This document shows, one piece after another, positions 37,325 through 50,559 of a stretch of DNA of 64,000 bases. The DNA lies in NCBI GenBank assembly GCA_020736575.1, contig JAGPYM010000027.1, positions 434,001 to 498,000 of the forward strand, read 5' to 3'. The translations under genes and the position numbers were made by a program. The notes under the pieces are model-generated. The model searched no databases, was not told the origin of the DNA, and was given only the letters and a program-made list of their open reading frames with translations. Source of the stretch: Thelonectria olida (taxonomy: Eukaryota > Ascomycota > Sordariomycetes > Hypocreales > Nectriaceae). Each line of letters starts with the position of its first letter. The first letter of the stretch is position 1.

Positions 37325-38145
37325 TCATGCAACGTCCATCCGAAAGAGATTCCCCTGCCACATTGTGCTATCCCTTCGAGGAACCTCAAACTTCTCCACA
37401 AGCGTGAACCCCATGTCTTGATAATATCTGCTCACGGTCAGATGAGTCGTCACCTTGGGTCTCTTTATCGTGGCATGTTTTGTTTTCCAACTTACTGAAC
37501 GAGCCTACCCGAGCCTCCAGCCCAGCAGTCGACCCAAATGGTCCTCTTTCCGTGTTGCATGGCGTATTGTTTGACCCTGTCTATCAGAGCTCCACCGGCT
37601 CCCTTCCGTCTCTCGCCGAGAACGCGGTGATCTGCGACGAGAAAGTCGAGAAAGACAAAGCTGCCCGCTTTAGTTGCCGCATCCGTGTGGGTTCTGAGAT
37701 TGTCCGGATATAAGACGTGGTTTGCAAAGGAGTCGTCTCGAAGCTTGGCAGCGCCGACTGATAGAAACGTCTTTCCGGATTCCTGATGGAGGCGCCGGGC
37801 GAGCTGCAGCCGGTCGACGGCTTCTGGACTATTCTCAGACTCCAGGTTATCGTCTAGGGTCGCAGCGCTAGGCCCATCGACGGTAGAGTCCACCTCGACC
37901 TCAGCGACAAAGACCCTCACCCGCTCCTCACCGAGACCCGTGTCTCGGAACTTCTCCGATTGAAGAAGGGCGTCTCGAATGACCGTGTGGAAATTGGGAT
38001 TCCTCGAAAGCGGTTCTGAGCCCCATTGGCCGGCACTGCCAGCGGCGGTGAGGTGAGGGATGGCCGAGTCGAATGCGTCGACTATGAACTGAGCGTCTTG
38101 AGCGTGGGACGACGCACCAGCGTCGCGAATATAGAAGGGCGGCAT
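37325..38145 (-). CDS. GNAT-family N-acetyltransferase
   Basis: Two exons on -, 38145..37496 and 37427..37325, give 250 residues. The start is the ATG of MPPFYIRDAGASS. The acetyl-CoA-binding loop is ERRKGAGGALIDRV (R-x2-G-x-G/A type). It is followed by KRTIWVDCWAGG and, across the intron, YYQDMGFTLVEKFEVP, the usual final strands of GNAT proteins. The second exon supplies the last strand and ends NLFRMDVA. A 60-residue acidic insert sits between strands 2 and 3. It is convergent with the aldo-keto reductase, with only 187 bases between stops. The acceptor substrate cannot be predicted. Confidence 0.86.
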
Positions 38146-40480
38146 TCTTTCGGCATTGATCAATCACAGGGCAGACGGGCTCACCGTGACAGCGACAAGT
38201 CCTTGACCTTATCGCCTGTCGTCGGTCAAGGGAGCGCGGCTCAACTGTCCAAGGTCAGCTCAGCATCCTCTCATTCGAATGCGGCATGCGGCCACGCACT
38301 GCGCCACGCTAGTAGGGATGACCCTCGATGCTCATCCCACGTTTTGGCAACATGTCGTGAACACCGTCTCATTGCAAACCGCCTCTTCAATATCTTGGTT
38401 GTTTGATATCACGGCCCCGGATTTCCCACGTCGATATCTGGATAACCTTCTCCAAGATTTCACGGGGTAAAATACGGAGTCGAGATCCTGGAGTCGAGGC
38501 GAGACAGCTTAGGAATAGCACCGAGTCTCGCCGTCAGCCAAAGAATATTTTTGCCAGTCGCATTTCGAATCGGGGCCCCCACTCCGTCTCTCAAAGGGGC
38601 ATCCCTACACCTTGAGCATCGTGCATTCCCGGCTGCCTACCGACGCATGGACGCAATCAACGTTGCTCGGCTGTTAAGATGTGATGTGATGATTCTTTCC
38701 GTAGTCGTCTTCCCTTCATGGCACCACAGAGAACAGCATCCCGCGCTGCGCAACCCAGCAGTCCAACAAGGCGGCACGTTTACTGCATGACTTGACTTGG
38801 TTACGATCAAGACCCCCTGGAGGCGAGGAGAGTCAAAGGATGCAGGATGACGGGGTAAAATAAGAAACAAGTTGCCTCAAGGCACAAGAGTCGATCCATT
38901 CCCCACCCATCCCGGTGTGTGGTGGAGTTGATACCAGCCTGGTCAATGGGCTGCTCATCCATGGCTGCAAGGAATTTGACTGGATGCTAATGGATCATGA
39001 CGGTCTTCCTCCAGCGCCGCAGAATAACTTGTAGAAAAATCGACGCCCGCTCCCGATAAGACCCTGATTTTAGCATCGGCACCTTGTATCTGTATCCATT
39101 ATGCCCGGGTCTTGACGGGACGGGAACTCGCAGATTTCTCGGATAATGTATTTTTTTCGAGTCAAGCATCACATAGAGACTTGTGCATCATCGAAACCAC
39201 TCTTTGATCGGTTGATTGCGGTAAGAATTGCCTCAAAGAGATGAATGAATAGGGGGCCTGGACCCGATCCTGAGTAACAAATTGGCCGGAGAATTATGCT
39301 GGCCAAGTGATCCACGATCACGACCATTGGTAGGCGGCCAAAGAACCTGACCAACAAGGCTTGATTAAGCCAAGCCTCCGACATCTTCCTTGCCGAGTTG
39401 TAAGAACTGAAGTAGTGTATGGATGACCTCATGAGTTAGTTTACTCAACTCGAACCAGGGTGTGTGATCGAAACTCAAAAGAGAAGACGATACCGCTGTG
39501 GCGGCTGTTCTTTCAAAGGGTGTGTACGGGCAATGGTAGTTCGTCATTTCGAGCAAAGGGCCTTATTCTGTTAGCGTATCTGTTGTGAATGGACTCTTCG
39601 CTCGACGGTTAGCAACCACCCCAACTTGAGTTATCTCCAAAGACAAGAACAAAAGAGGCGTAAAAGGAGGTGTGGTCGAAGACACATCTCCTCGTCACCA
39701 CCAGACATAAACTTGCATCTTCCTCGTGGGGGTTCGACGAAGCAAGACCCAAGGGACAACTCATTCGTGCGCAAATGTACGAATGATGGCTGCTCGTAGG
39801 GTGAGGAGGACTGCGGTTAAGCCAGGTGAAGCATATGGAGTCGGCTCCGTTTGTCGTAAGACTGGGTCGCATATCAGCCCAGTGATAATAGATGCGGCTG
39901 CGATATGAGAGGAAGAAGATACTGTAATTCCTGTGCGGGTCGGCGGTGAGAAGCATGGCGAGTCAGCGGCGAGCAAGGTGACCCCCATGTGCCGTGTGTC
40001 GGGGGGCGCCTGGCCGGCGCTCTGGGTGCCGGGTGAAGGTGGATCGCCATCCTACACCTCATTGAAACGGCTGATTGCGCACTTCATCCGTTTGTTGAGG
40101 GTGGGCGCGCTCGCTCAAGAGCCGATCAAATCGTTTGGGCGACAATTTCCTTTCGCCATCGGGTTCCCGTGGTTCGACAAAGCTGATGGTTGGCTAGGCG
40201 CGTTAGCTGTCAAGGTCCAGGGACCTTGATGGACCTCCCCTTGCTGCTTTGGTCAACTGAACCACCCAAGCCATAAATATTAGTCGACCCCTCGCCCCTC
40301 GGTGATATCGACGGCCTCTCTTTGGCACCTCTTTGACCTCTTTTGCATCTCTCCTGCGTCGAGTCACATTCCTTCTGACCCGAGGGCCTCTCTGGATGGG
40401 AAGACTCTGACGTGAGATACTGACTCTACCACCACCACGAAGTCATCGTCAACCTCCCTCCCCAGGTGGCACACTCATAC
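38146..40480. other. 2.3-kb intergenic region
   Basis: No frame carries protein-like sequence, and no tRNA, repeat family or transposon end is recognised. The two ends should hold the promoters of the divergent GNAT and 2EXR-like genes. Confidence 0.5.
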
Positions 40481-40488
40481 CTCTCGAC

Positions 40489-40496
40489 TATAAAAA
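40489..40496 (+). promoter_or_regulatory. TATA box of the 2EXR-like gene
   Basis: A TATAAAAA motif about 104 bases before the ATG at 40593. Confidence 0.6.
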
Positions 40497-40592
40497 GCCC
40501 GAAACTTCCTCTTGGCCTCGTGTGTATGACCGGGCCACCTCCAAGCTATTCAGCTCAACACCTCACCCCCCTTCTTGTGGACACGGCACATC

Positions 40593-41453
40593 ATGACCAT
40601 GGCTGAGGAACCCATGCTGATGCGGGTCCCGGCAGAGGTCCGTATGATGATATACGAATATCTATTGGACAATGGCGGAAGCAAAGCCATTGCCATTCGC
40701 AACAAGTCGAGATGGGAGTATCAGGCAAGAAACCCCAACAGCCTTCGGTCTCCCTACCACATCATGGAGAGGTCCTTTGCGAAGATGTCGTATGAAACCT
40801 CCTATTGCGCCGACACCAACTGCGATCGGTCGATGCATACGGCGATTATGCGAACCAACAGAAAGATTCGAGAGGAGACATCTTACTTCCTCTATGGGGG
40901 ACACTCGTTCCACTTTGGAGAAGCCATCGAGGCCGTGGTGCCTTTCCTCGAGGACAAGATGCCACGAACCCGAGAGCTGGTCAAGGAGATCAGCTTATAT
41001 AAGCGAAGCCCAACCAACGCAATTGAGCCAGACTCGTTTGATTGGGCGTCGATTTGTCGCTTCCTGAGCAACTCGAACGGCTTGGAGAAGCTGACGCTTG
41101 TCATTGAAGGCGGCCGCCCTAGAGTGCCTTGGGACGGACCACAGAGCCTCTCCGTGTCGGACTTCCGACTACTATACGCCACGCGCCATGAAAGCCTCGA
41201 GTGGGCGCGAGAATTGGCCGCTGTCAAGTCGATGAAGGAGGTTGAGATTGTTGCCGACATTCATTATCTGCCCGAGCCGCAGACCAACATGATGCTGGTG
41301 TTGGCCGCCTTTTCGGCATCGATTGAAACATCATTGATCGACTTTCTTCGAGACGACTTGGGTATTCCTGCTCGACTGGGAAAGGGAACGTATTGCGGCG
41401 CGGGAGCATTTGGACGAAAGCCTTGCGTTCGGAATGGGTGCGCAATGAACTGA
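40593..41453 (+). CDS. 2EXR/F-box-like fungal protein of unknown function
   Basis: A single exon of 286 residues starts at the first ATG (MTMAEEPMLMRVPAEVRMMIYEY). The opening L/MRVPAEVRxMIYEYLL motif is the signature of the fungal 2EXR/F-box-like superfamily. A later R-T-N-R-K-I-R-E-E-T motif with Y-F-L-Y-G is also typical: such proteins list prior residents of a locus as TNRxIxEE. The remainder (charged helices, SNSNGLEKLTLVIEGG) looks like the leucine-rich-like scaffold that follows. F-box members recruit substrates to SCF ligases. Whether this one binds Skp1 is not known. No signal peptide or membrane segment is seen. Confidence 0.8.
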   Translation: MTMAEEPMLMRVPAEVRMMIYEYLLDNGGSKAIAIRNKSRWEYQARNPNSLRSPYHIMERSFAKMSYETSYCADTNCDRSMHTAIMRTNRKIREETSYFLYGGHSFHFGEAIEAVVPFLEDKMPRTRELVKEISLYKRSPTNAIEPDSFDWASICRFLSNSNGLEKLTLVIEGGRPRVPWDGPQSLSVSDFRLLYATRHESLEWARELAAVKSMKEVEIVADIHYLPEPQTNMMLVLAAFSASIETSLIDFLRDDLGIPARLGKGTYCGAGAFGRKPCVRNGCAMN

Positions 41454-42841
41454 GCGGTCATCGGACACGGACTTTGATTTCCAGAACTGTTTTTGGCCTC
41501 TCTTCTTCCTTGTTGGCTTGTAGCTTGATCATTAGTAGCATTGGGTGGGATGCGAGGCGTTTCTGGATGGACGATTCACGATTGAACGATCAAACGGGTA
41601 ATGAAAAAAAAAAAGAACCAGATTGATACCGCTTTGTTTTGGAGAAGAAATGGCTCAACTAAAATGCGGTGATGATAAAACTGTATCCTCGCTTGACATC
41701 TGCTGTTTTTCCCCTTGCATCTTGTAGCTGTCGGGCCTTTACTGCCTCAGGTTCCACGCCACCCCGGCAACACGAGCCCGAACCAGATCTCTGGGCAGGT
41801 ACTTTCTTATTAGTAATGTTCAGCATCGAAATATGATGACTTGCTTGTATTATAGATAAACCGTCCAGTCTTCTTCTTTCCGTGAGTTGAATTATTAGCC
41901 AACATCTGGTGAATTTTCCCTGTTCTTGTTCTACATAGTGGATATGCAAGCCAAATACGTGCCAAAGAACCTCAAGCAACCACACCATGGCCGAGATAGC
42001 TAGCTTCACGTGACGCAGTGTCGCATTGGCATCGAACGGTCGCTGGAAGGCGGTTTCCTGTTCTCACAGATGAGCCTCCTGCCGCCTTACATTGGTGCCT
42101 GCACCGAGGGTACGAAGTACGAAGGACTGACACGCAAAAACGCACGTGCAAGAAAAAAGAATGCGCACGTCTGATTTAATTTACTATAGACTAGTGCACA
42201 AATCCCCAGCCAACACCTAACATCTCTTCACCAAGTCCTACCAATCACCCAGTTCCTAATCTAGATTAAACCTAACTATAACCTGGATCCTGGCAAACTC
42301 GAATCCTCGCGAAAGTAGACGCTGTGTTTGAAATTATCGTAGAAAAGCAAAAAAAGGTAAGAAGCAAAGAAGTTAAAGAAAAGTATGGCCAAATTCGTAG
42401 TCGTTTGTCGTAGTGTGTGTATTCTCTTTTGTACGTGCGTGTTTAGGCCCTCAATTATTACGTACCTAGGTTGGAAGGCAGGTACCTAGCATAGTGGAGT
42501 GCTGTTGCCAAAATCCAGGTACCTAGCGCCAGCCTCCAGGCCCCTTTCGCAGAGCGACCCCATGAGTCCGGCTCCATATCTGCAGTCGGGTTGGAACTGG
42601 ACTGGACCCATCTTCTCAGCCTCCCCATTACTATCGTCGTCACCCTGCGCCTCGCCTCTGTGTGCGCATCTCACGACAGCACCTGGCGCACATCGAAGCG
42701 ACACCCCGATTCCTCCACATCCGTCACTAATATCGCAATCCCCCATTGCCATCGACGTGGACATCCCCATAAGAGCTTGGCTCTTCACGCCTGTCGAAAG
42801 CTACCCCGCCGTTCCGAAACCCCTAAGGGCCATAGCTTGAC
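41454..42841. other. Intergenic region upstream of VPS35
   Basis: No gene is supported. The stretch 42500-42840 is C-rich and protein-like only by composition. It is probably VPS35 promoter and leader. Confidence 0.5.
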
Positions 42842-45719
42842 ATGATGGCCACTCCAGCTCCTCCGGAAGATCAGGCTCGCCTACTCGAAGATGCCTTGGT
42901 CGCGGTCCGACAACAGACATCGCTCATGCGAAAATGTCTCGATACCCCCGGAAAGCTCATGGATGCTCTCAAGTGCTGGTAAGTCACCCCCGGCTGCCTC
43001 CTATCCCTGGCCGGACGGGACATTTCGACATATCCAGACACAGACAGGCTGACATCATGGCTCCTTCAATGGTATAGTTCAACTCTCGTCTCCGAGCTTC
43101 GAACGAGCAGTCTCGGTCCGAAACAGTATTACGAGCTTTACATGGCCGTCTTCGATGCCCTGCGGTACCTGTCGGTCCACCTCCGCGAAAACCACCCCGT
43201 CAACCACCTCGCCGACCTGTATGAGCTTGTCCAGTATGCCGGTAACATTGTCCCTCGACTCTACCTCATGATTACCGTAGGAACAGCCTACATGTCCGTC
43301 GAAGACGCCCCCGTAAAGGAACTTATGAAAGACATGATGGACATGAGCCGAGGCGTACAACATCCGATTCGCGGCCTCTTCCTTCGATATTACCTATCTG
43401 GCCAAGCCAGAGACTTCCTACCAACCGGCGAAGGTGATGGTCCCGAAGGAAACCTTAGCGACTCTATCAACTTTATTCTCACCAACTTCGTCGAGATGAA
43501 CAAGCTATGGGTCCGATTGCAGCATCAGGGTCACTCCAGGGAGAGGGAACAGAGGGTTCGTGAACGGAAGGAGCTCCAGCTGCTTGTCGGAAGCAACATT
43601 GTGCGCTTAAGCCAGCTCGTTGATCTCGAGACGTACAAGTCCGGTATTCTTGCGCCGCTCCTGGAACAGGTGGTTCAGTGCCGTGATGTCCTAGCTCAGG
43701 AATATCTTCTTGAGGTCATCACGCAGGTATTCCCCGACGAATTTCACCTCCACACCCTAGATCAGTTCTTAGGTGCCGTTTCAAGACTTAACCCACATGT
43801 CAACGTCAAGGCCATCGTCATTGGCCTGATGGATCGATTATCCGAATATGCCGAACGGGATGGATCAAACGAGAAGGATGAGGACAAGGCTAAGATCGAG
43901 GCGGAGAACCTGGCGCAGTTGCTAGAAAGGGTCAAGCTGAAGAAGGACACTAAGCCGGAGCCCGCGCCAACGGAATCGAGGCCTGACGCTGAGGCAGACA
44001 AACCTGCCGATGAGACCGGTGAACCATCGGAGGGGACCCCAACCAGTCCTCAAGCCGAAAGTGCCACCGATGACACCAGCACACTTGCAGGAGAAGATGC
44101 GCCTTCTGTTGCGGACACGGAGACCACGGCTGTCAATGGAGGAGAGGATTCGATCACGGAAAATGTCCAGCTTTACGAGGTGTTCTTCGCCCAGGTTAAG
44201 AACTTGGTTGAGGCTCAGCACCTGCCCATCCCAGACGTTGTTGCATTGCTGGTGTCGCTGTGCAATCTTGCTCTCAACATCTATCCCGACAGACTCGACT
44301 ATGTCGACCAAATCCTGGCTTACGCAACGACTAAAGTCCGGGAGAACATTAATAATGCAGACCTTCATTCCGCCCCGGCTCAACAAAGCCTCCTTGCCTT
44401 GTTGCAAGCCCCCGTTAATCGATACGTCTCCATTTTTACGGCTCTTTCTCTGCCTACCTACGTCCCGTTATTCCAGGCGCAACCATATCCGACTCGTCGA
44501 GCCGTGGCTGGCGGCGTTGTCCGGGCTCTTCTTAAGGATCAGATCAAGATATCGACGACTGATCAACTCGAAAATGTGCTTGAGGTCCTGAAGGTCCTCA
44601 TCAAGGAGGGCTCGCAAACTCCTCAGGGATATCCCGGGGTTGCCCAAAGGCGACCAGTGGAGACGGACGAGACCATGGAGGAGCAAGGATGGCTCGCACG
44701 CATCGTACATCTGTTGCAAGCAGAGGATAACGACACCCAGTTCAAGTTGCTCCAGATGACGCGCAAGGCATACTCGGAAGGCAACGAGCGAATCCGCACA
44801 ACGACGCCACCGCTCCTGACAGCTTGTATGAAGCTTGCCAAGAAGTTCAAGACCCGCGAGCACCTCGACGACAATTGGGAGACACAGAGCAACGCGCTCT
44901 TCAAGTTCATGCACTCTGCCTTGAGCACTCTGTACACGCGGGTCAACGGATCCGGCACGGCCGAGATGGCTCTGCGGCTCTTTTGTTCCGCGGGACAGAC
45001 AGCAGACATGACGGGTTTTGAGGAGGTAGCGTACGAGTTCTTTGCCCAAGCATTTACAGTCTACGAAGAGGCTGTTTCAGACTCGAAGGCGCAATTCCAG
45101 GCGGTTTGTGTTATTGCGACAGCACTTCATCAGACCCGCAACTTTGGCAAGGAAAATTACGATACCCTGATTACGAAGTGTGCACAGCACGGAAGCAAGC
45201 TCCTCCGCAAGCCGGATCAGTGCAGGGCAGTGTATCTTGCAAGCCACCTATGGTGGGCCACTCCAATTGCTTCCAATGCAGAGGATGAGGAGACGGAGGT
45301 ATGTCGCGTATTCCGCATGGGGGGGATCGAGGCTAACATGCAGCAGCTATACCGAGATGGTAAGCGCGTCTTGGAATGCCTCCAGCGAGCTCTACGGGTT
45401 GCCGACTCTTGCATGGAGACGGCCGCTTCGATTGAGCTGTTTGTGGAAATTTTGGATCGATATGTGTACTATTTTGATCAACAGAATGAATCGGTAAGCT
45501 TACTCGGCCCCGGCGGTCTCTTTTATGAGAGACGGGTTGCTAATGCACGAACAGGTCACTACCAAGTATCTCAATGGATTGATTGAGCTTATTCATTCCA
45601 ACCTGGCGGGCAACCAGCAGGACTCAGCGTCGATTGAGAGCAGTCGGAAGCACTTCCACCAGACATTGGACAACATCAGGAGTCGGCAATATGAGGGCGT
45701 TGTGCTGGACGCGAACTGA
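42842..45719 (+). CDS. VPS35: VPS35, retromer cargo-recognition subunit
   Basis: Three exons, 42842..42978, 43078..45493 and 45555..45719, give 905 residues. A second Met directly follows the first, so 42845 is an equal start. The N-terminus carries the conserved [35 protein letters not shown] block and NIVPRLYLMITVG, whose PRLYLM motif contacts Vps26. The rest is an alpha-solenoid of HEAT-like repeats. An acidic, Pro/Ser-rich insert of about 90 residues (KPEPAPTESRPDAEADK...) occurs in the middle, as in other filamentous fungi. The C-terminal domain (LNGLIELIHSN, IRSRQYEGVV) binds Vps29. VPS35 with Vps26/Vps29 sorts receptors from endosomes to the Golgi. All introns have GTAAG donors. Confidence 0.96.
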
Positions 45720-47145
45720 GAATACCCAAGCCGACGAGGGGCGGGTGTGTAAGTGGAAAGTGTGCGATACAGTTGTTACTTGGTAGATCAGGTAGATAAT
45801 GGCTTGGCCTGCAATTGGGTTGGAGGAGGATGGCGAATCGCAGGTAGTTGTATATATGTATACTTGCTCCCCAGGTGTCCCATGCTGGAAGCGTGTTGAT
45901 CCTCGTTGAGGGGTTCACGGCGCGTTGATGTAACGGTAGATCCGGCAAGAGCCTAGCCTCCTGTGGGCTACCAGTTTTGCGGGTTCGACGTCAGATATTG
46001 ATCGTCAAGAAAGCGGTAACTATGATAAAGTTCCTTTAAGAAACTCGAGGAGCCTTATGAAGTCTATGGATCGGTCTTCTGGACAACCAAGTCCGGGAGC
46101 CGACCAAACAAAGGGGCGGCCTCCTTTTCACAGCGAGACTTGTGGGGTACCTAAGTACCTTAGTTAACCAAAAAAGCTGTGGCGTTGACGGCTGGAGTAC
46201 GGATAAAGAGGGTCGCATCGAAAGGGACCAAGACCAAACATCCCCCCCCCCCCATCCCCACCAAGAGACGGCGGGAAAACAGGAGATATGGTGCGTTGAC
46301 GTATTCGTACGAACGGGCTGACGCAAGGGGAGAGGGAAGTTGAGAATATTAAAGACAAAACGATACAAGTGATTAGATGGGGAAGCCTGTGTGTTTTGAT
46401 ACCAATGGGGTCTATTGCAAGAGAGTCCCTCCCATCTAACATGAATTGCCTCACAATGCCGAGAAACGCCAAGTGCTGATGCATTTCAAACACGAACAGA
46501 ACTCATTGCCAAGCGCGGAAGGCGGATTAACTCGCAGCCCATCTCCATCACTCAGCCGGAGATTTCCAGGTGACCTCTCAATGGATGGATGGAGCTTGAT
46601 GAATCAACGGCGGACGATATCTTAGGCGGGCGCCCTCCTTGCTCCCCTAACCAGCTTCCCCATTCACTAAGTTTATAGTGGGCTAGCCCAACCGAGTCCC
46701 TTGGCCTTACGTGGACACTCGGGTCCAAACTGCCAGTGCTTCGCCTCGCAATCAACTTCCGGGTCGCATGGGGTTCATCTCTTTGCATTTGGCATCGCAC
46801 CTCGTTTCTTGCGACCTGTCGACCTCTTGCTACAACCCTTCTCGATCTCGCCCGAGGATGCAGAGAGTGCGTCGGCATCTTGTCTTTCCTTCCTAACACT
46901 CATTTCCTTCTTTCTTCTTGTTGCTTCTCTTCCCTCGCTCCTTTATTAATCTCTACCCCCAAACGACGAGCACGACACGCAACGACGACGCTACCGACCG
47001 AGCCTGTATGGCCGCCTCCCTTTCATCCCCCCTGCTGCATCTGCATTCGCATCCGCATTCAACCTTCAACCATCTGTGATCCCATCAGAGAGACTTGAGT
47101 ATCTCCCCGCCGATTTCCTGAGGATCCGCCTCAATACCCTTCATC
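45720..47145. other. Intergenic region between VPS35 and the M28 gene
   Basis: No gene is supported. A run of 12 C lies at 46242-46253. The 350 bases before 47146 are CT-rich, which fits a long 5' UTR. Confidence 0.5.
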
Positions 47146-49945
47146 ATGGCGCCTTCCGAAAAGGCTCCCTTCTACGATCCCATACCTCCCACCTACGACC
47201 AGGCCGTGGCCAGCGGCAGCCGATACGACCCCGATGACTGGGACCCTGCCCCGAGGTCCCCTACCGACGAACGAAATGCTCCCGAAGAAGAATCGCAGTC
47301 CCTACTGCGTAACCCTGGCAATAATGCGAGCTCCTCCCGAAGGCCCGATGGCTATCGAGCGCCCACCGTTGAGACGGACGATGAGGACAGCTTGTGGGGC
47401 AGCGACAGCGATACCGACGATGAGATTGCACAGGTGCGACGTGAGGTTCACGAGATGGAAATTGAGGAACCCGACAGCGGCCGTGGCTTGCCATGGACTA
47501 AGCGCATAGGTTTCTTGTCTCTGCCTCAATGGAAGTGGTCCTGGAGGCCAAGGTTACCCCGGTTGCGAATTCAGTTACCCTCACGACCAAGTGCGCCAGC
47601 TGCCGACTCTGATGACACGGAGGCCGGCGCCGACGGTGAAGAGACATCGACGAGGGGAAGACGATGCATACCATGGCCTAAGATCGATAAAACTACAGCT
47701 TTGATCATGGGTGTTCGCGCTTTTGCTATTCTAATCATTCTCGGGTTCGTCTGGCTGCTTTTTGCCAGCGACATCTTTGGCAGCTTGGGGTCACGCCTCG
47801 GTGGTGGCTTACGGTTCAACCCCGAAGATCTCCGGCTGCATGTGCTTGAAACGGTCGACCCTATGCGGTTACGCGCTTCTGTCAAGCACTTTTCGAGCTA
47901 TGCTCACATTGCTGGTACAGAGGGCGACTATGCTACGGCCATGGATGTGGAGAGTATGTTTAGCCGGGCCGGCTTGGACGAGGTGAACATTGATGAGTAC
48001 GAGGTGTATCTCAATTATCCCCGCAAGGACGGCCGAGCCGTGCAAATCATGGAGAGCAAGGATAGCAAGAAGGCTATTTGGACAGCAAAACTGGAAGAGG
48101 AGGAGGTTGGAGGAGAGACGGCAGGTCGTCAGACGTACGCCTTCCATGGTCACTCCAAGTCTGGCGACGTCAAGGGCCCCCTTATTTACGCAAACTACGG
48201 ATCCCGGGAGGACTTTCAACTATTGAAGGACAAGGGCATCAACACTAAGGGCGCTATCGCATTGGTGCGATACTACGGCACCCAGACTGACAGGGCCCTC
48301 AAGGTCAAGGCAGCCGAATTGGCAGGCTTTGCTGGGTGCATCATCTATAGTGACCCCGCCGAGGATGGATTCCTCAGGGGAAAGGTGGCGCCGAACGGTC
48401 CTTATATGCCCGAAGACGGTGTCCAGAGAGGAGCCGTCAGTTTGATGAGTTGGGTCGTTGGCGATGTCCTGACTCCCGGTTGGGAGAGCAAGAAGGGAAA
48501 GCCCCGCATGAAGCCGGCCGATTCGCACGGTCTTGTGGGCATTCCAAGTCTTCCTCTTGCGTGGAGAGACGCGCAGGTCCTGTTGCAACATCTTAAAGGG
48601 CACGGAAGCCAAGTACCTGATGTATGGAGAGGGGGTGTTCCCGATGTTGAGTGGTGGACGGGAGACGACTCATCCCCCATTGTACGCCTCAAGAATGAGC
48701 AGGACGAGGTCGACCAGCAGCCCATCTGGAATGTGTACGGGAAGATTCTTGGCATGGAGCAGACGTCGAAGTCTATAATAATAGGCAACCATCGCGATGC
48801 CTGGGCGTTTGGCGCGACGGATCCTCACTCTGGCACCGCAGTCATGATTGAGATGGCACGAATTTTTGGTGATCTGCTCAGTAGAGGCTGGCGTCCACTG
48901 AGGACAATCGAGTTCATGTCGTGGGACGCCGAAGAGTACAACTTGATTGGTTCGACCGAGTTTGTCGAGAACAACCTCGACTATCTACGAGAAAATGCCT
49001 ACGCCTATATCAACTTGGACGTGGCGGTTGAAGGATCCGAATTCCAGGCTTCCGGATCTCCCATGTTTAGGAAGTCACTCCTTCACGCACTCGGTCGTGT
49101 TCACGATCCCGTCAAAAATGCCACTCTACGAGAGCTCTGGGATCGTCGCCAGGCTCAGCTCGGCGGCCTCGGAGCAGGAAGCGACTACGTTGCTTTCCAG
49201 GACATTGCTGGCACCAGCTCACTGGACCTCTCCTTTGGCGGTGGCGTGTCTCCGTATCATTCAAGCTACGACAACTTTGATCTGGTAGAGAAGCATCTTG
49301 ATCGTGGGTTTGTGTATCATACGCTCATGGCGCAGGTGGTTGGTTTGCTCATCCTCGATCTGGCGGACCGAGCCATCCTCCCCTTTGATATGGTAGCATA
49401 TGGCGACCGCCTTGACGGCTGGGTCAATGATCTTGACTCATGGGCCAAGGACAAGTCGAGCAAACGAGACGACAAGCCAGCCGAGTCTAGCGAGAAGAGC
49501 GTTTCGTTCAAGGAGATGAAGGAAGCTGTGAAGCTCGTAAAACAGAAGGCGGCGAAGTTTGAGAAATGGGAGCTCGACTGGGACCGAGTCGTACTAGCCA
49601 ATGGGGGGTGGGAAGCCACCGAGGTTGGCGAGAGTCGGCGTGAGTACAACAACAAGATGGCCATGTTTGAAACGCAGTTACTAGATTTAGAACTAGGCGG
49701 CGGCGTAAGTTTTGTCATCCTTCTTCAGCAGTACATTGGGCTAACGGATGTTTCAATAGGTACCCAACCGAACTCAGTTCAAGCACGTCGTCTTTGGGCC
49801 ACAGCTGTGGTCCGGATACGACGAAGCCTTCTTCCCCGCCATTCGCGACACAGTCGACGCGGGAAATTGGAACGCCGCGCGCAAGCTTGTGGCCAAGACG
49901 GCGGCAATCATTCGCAGCGCGGCGCACATTTTAGAGATGCGATGA
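47146..49945 (+). CDS. M28-family glutamate carboxypeptidase-like membrane protein (Vps70/Tre-like)
   Basis: Two exons, 47146..49704 and 49760..49945, give 914 residues. The type II layout has a long cytosolic N-terminus with a PPTYDQA (PPxY) motif and acidic clusters, one membrane helix at about 184-206, then an extracytosolic PA domain, the M28 peptidase core and a transferrin-receptor-like dimerisation domain. The zinc ligands known from human GCPII appear as H549 (GNHRDAW), D559 (ATDPHSG), E597 (DAEEY, with catalytic E596), D625 (INLDV) and H705 (PYHSSYDNF). Spacing 549-559-597-625 equals that of GCPII. It could therefore be an active metallopeptidase. PPxY suggests Rsp5 binding, as for the yeast relatives Tre1/Tre2 that deliver transporters to the vacuole. 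That role here is inference. Confidence 0.92.
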
Positions 49946-50559
49946 TTTATGCACGAACTGTTTCCCGAGACGTGGAGTTTTTGTGACACTCATCGTGTTC
50001 ACTCTCCTCGACCACCTTTGGGCCACTGCCTACCTCTTCTCTTTTTATTCTCAGCTTTCACTCTCTCGAACTACATCTTCCTCCCGACGAAGCTTGTATC
50101 TGGGCCCGGACTTTTGCGTGGTTACACGCGTGTATAGGAGGCATTGCACGGAGTTTGGTTTCGTTTGTATGTGGCGCTGCTCTTTTGGCTATGTCCCCGA
50201 GGACACGCAGCGGGCGGCCCATTACCCTATTTATAGTGAGGGGCATGGACAGGATTTATCTGATTTTTCAATCATCTTTTTCTACAAGTAATGATAAAAG
50301 GATGGGGAATTCAATGTGACTTTTTTGGCGAGACTATTTCCGTGACTTGTGAGTGCTGCAACGTGATAGATACGACCATGATGTATTTGATATAAATGTG
50401 AGTATAATGAATGCTCCATTATGAAGAATGCTCCGAAATAGCATCAGGATGCCCATCCATGCATATAAAGAAATCAAAGCCATAGCTCGCAATCGGCAAC
50501 CCTCCAACACCTTGATATCCATATATCGATATCCCCATTTTCGTCATCTTCTCTTCGTC
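49946..50559. other. Convergent intergenic region
   Basis: 3' UTR space between the M28 gene and DAP1. Nothing else is recognised. Confidence 0.55.
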
